Source of the DNA: Hetaerina americana
Taxonomy: Eukaryota > Arthropoda > Insecta > Odonata > Calopterygidae
Reading direction: 5' to 3'
Length of the DNA stretch: 64,000 nt
Assembly (NCBI GenBank): GCA_022747635.1
Contig: JAKTNV010000636.1
Location: 16,001 to 80,000, forward strand
Below, piece after piece: positions 63,011 to 64,000 of the stretch (the stretch's first letter is position 1; each line of letters opens with the position of its first letter). The translations under genes were made by a program, and so were the position numbers. A model generated the notes under the pieces. The model had not been told where the DNA came from. It searched no databases and saw only the letters and a program-made list of their open reading frames with translations.

Positions 63011-63764
63011 GAGGTAAATATTTTTAATTTTGTAATAATGTGAAATCAATAAACCCGAGTAAATGTACAAAATTTATGTTGTTTCCAAAAAATCTTGGAG
63101 GGTATATATACCCTATGGGAAAGAAAAGTAATAAAATGCATTAATTATTAACAAGAATGGCCATTGTTTAGTGGAACTTGGGTCTTAAAGTAGGCCCTCA
63201 ATTGTGAATACAGAAATTGTTATAATTAGGTAAAATTGGTGAAGGCATATATCAGAGAAATATAACCAATGATTACTAAAATATATATTCACAACCATAT
63301 GGTTGATGTGAAATATATTCAAGAGACATTTTTTTTCTACTTGTAGCTTAGACTTTCTTACCTTCCTGGTTGGCTTCTTAAGAGATCAAACACTTCTTGT
63401 GACTCCGCAATTTCCATTTCCAAAAATATACGATTCAGGGTCTTGAGGATGTACACTATGTCTTCAAAGTTGAAACAAAGTGGTGGTGCAAAAATAATTA
63501 CATTGGAGTATATCCCACCACTTTCAGTGAGAACATGCTCTTCACGCAGCCTGAAATATCAGGAGATCACATAGAATATGACTTTGATATACTGATCTAC
63601 AGCTGAGAGAGACCAAGTGCTGGAATATTTGCGAATTATGTGCTAGAAAATAACAGGAAAAACTGCTTTCAAGAGAAAGTGGTCTTAGATGCAGGTTCTA
63701 TTGGAATCAAAATATTCATAGGTCAATTCTGATAGCTTGCCATGCTGAGAACATTAATATAAAT
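63011..63764. other. Intergenic stretch, nothing recognised
   Basis: AT-rich sequence without a supported gene. A stretch near 63380-63550 has a mild coding-like composition but no motif. Confidence 0.4.
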
Positions 63765-63809
63765 ATGTGTGTGTATATATATATGTATATATATATGTAT
63801 ATATATATG

Positions 63810-63856
<47 letters not shown>

Positions 63857-63911
63857 GTATATATATATATGTATATATATATATGTATATATATATGTAT
63901 ATATATATATG

Positions 63912-63943
<32 letters not shown>

Positions 63944-64000
63944 TGTATATATATGTATATATATATGTATGTATATATATGTATATACATATATATATGT
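63765..64000. repeat. (TATATGTA)n microsatellite running off the window end
   Basis: GTGTGTATAT passes into irregular ATATATGTATAT units that continue to the last base. The 78-codon frame across it is a repeat artefact. Confidence 0.97.

Noticed and set aside
63754..63990. Open frames rich in Tyr and Ile over the microsatellites (also 6399-6641, 11019-11249, 18921-19214, 22510-22698)
   Set aside because: They are translations of TA/GTATAT repeats and carry no independent coding signal.

Overview
This is nuclear DNA from an animal, most likely an arthropod and probably an insect with a large, repeat-rich genome. The species cannot be named from the window. The evidence is one host gene with introns and GT-AG splice sites, several mariner-family DNA transposons, RTE-type and Jockey/CR1-like LINEs, Penelope-like elements (PLEs), tRNA-derived SINEs and long (TA)n microsatellites. 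There is no sign of bacterial gene organisation, and no rRNA gene, functional tRNA gene or CRISPR array was found.

The only host gene I can support is GMP synthase (glutamine-hydrolysing, GMPS/guaA family). It lies on the + strand from 28493 to 57077 in 13 coding exons totalling 2094 nt, or 697 residues plus stop. All reading frames join at consensus splice sites, and the glutaminase triad (Cys95, His181, Glu183) and the ATP-binding SGGVDS loop (235-240) are present. The enzyme makes GMP from XMP. A broken copy of its exon 7 lies downstream at about 62766-63010.

Layout. Positions 1-7.8 kb are mostly featureless, with a foldback of tRNA-like arms, a microsatellite and a hairpin that looks like an inverted pair of PLE ends. 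Positions 7.8-22.6 kb are a retrotransposon nest: five copies or fragments of one RTE-type LINE family in both orientations, a young deletion-derivative mariner with perfect 29-bp terminal repeats (13302-14208), a SINE, a second tRNA-like foldback, and an intact mariner (20179-21502) inserted at a TA inside an RTE reverse transcriptase ORF. Positions 22.7-28 kb hold a SINE and a ~150-bp minisatellite. Positions 28.5-57 kb are GMPS, whose introns are full of decayed elements: a nearly whole antisense Jockey/CR1-like LINE (intron 2); PLE fragments, an old RTE copy and mariners with a nested LINE end (intron 3); a mariner split by a foldback and an inverted PLE pair (intron 4); two more mariners, a LINE scrap, a Tigger/pogo remnant and a third foldback (intron 8); a SINE (intron 10); and a DD37D maT-like element (intron 11). 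Positions 57-64 kb hold the GMPS 3' region, a 104-bp tandem duplication, two SINEs, the exon-7 relic and a terminal microsatellite.

The most unusual pattern is that inverted-pair structures recur in unrelated families: tRNA-like foldbacks (three divergent copies of one family, one convergent copy of another) and head-to-head PLE pairs (three places). Some PLE ends carry a hammerhead-ribozyme-like core. All family assignments come from reading motifs by eye; no database search was run.
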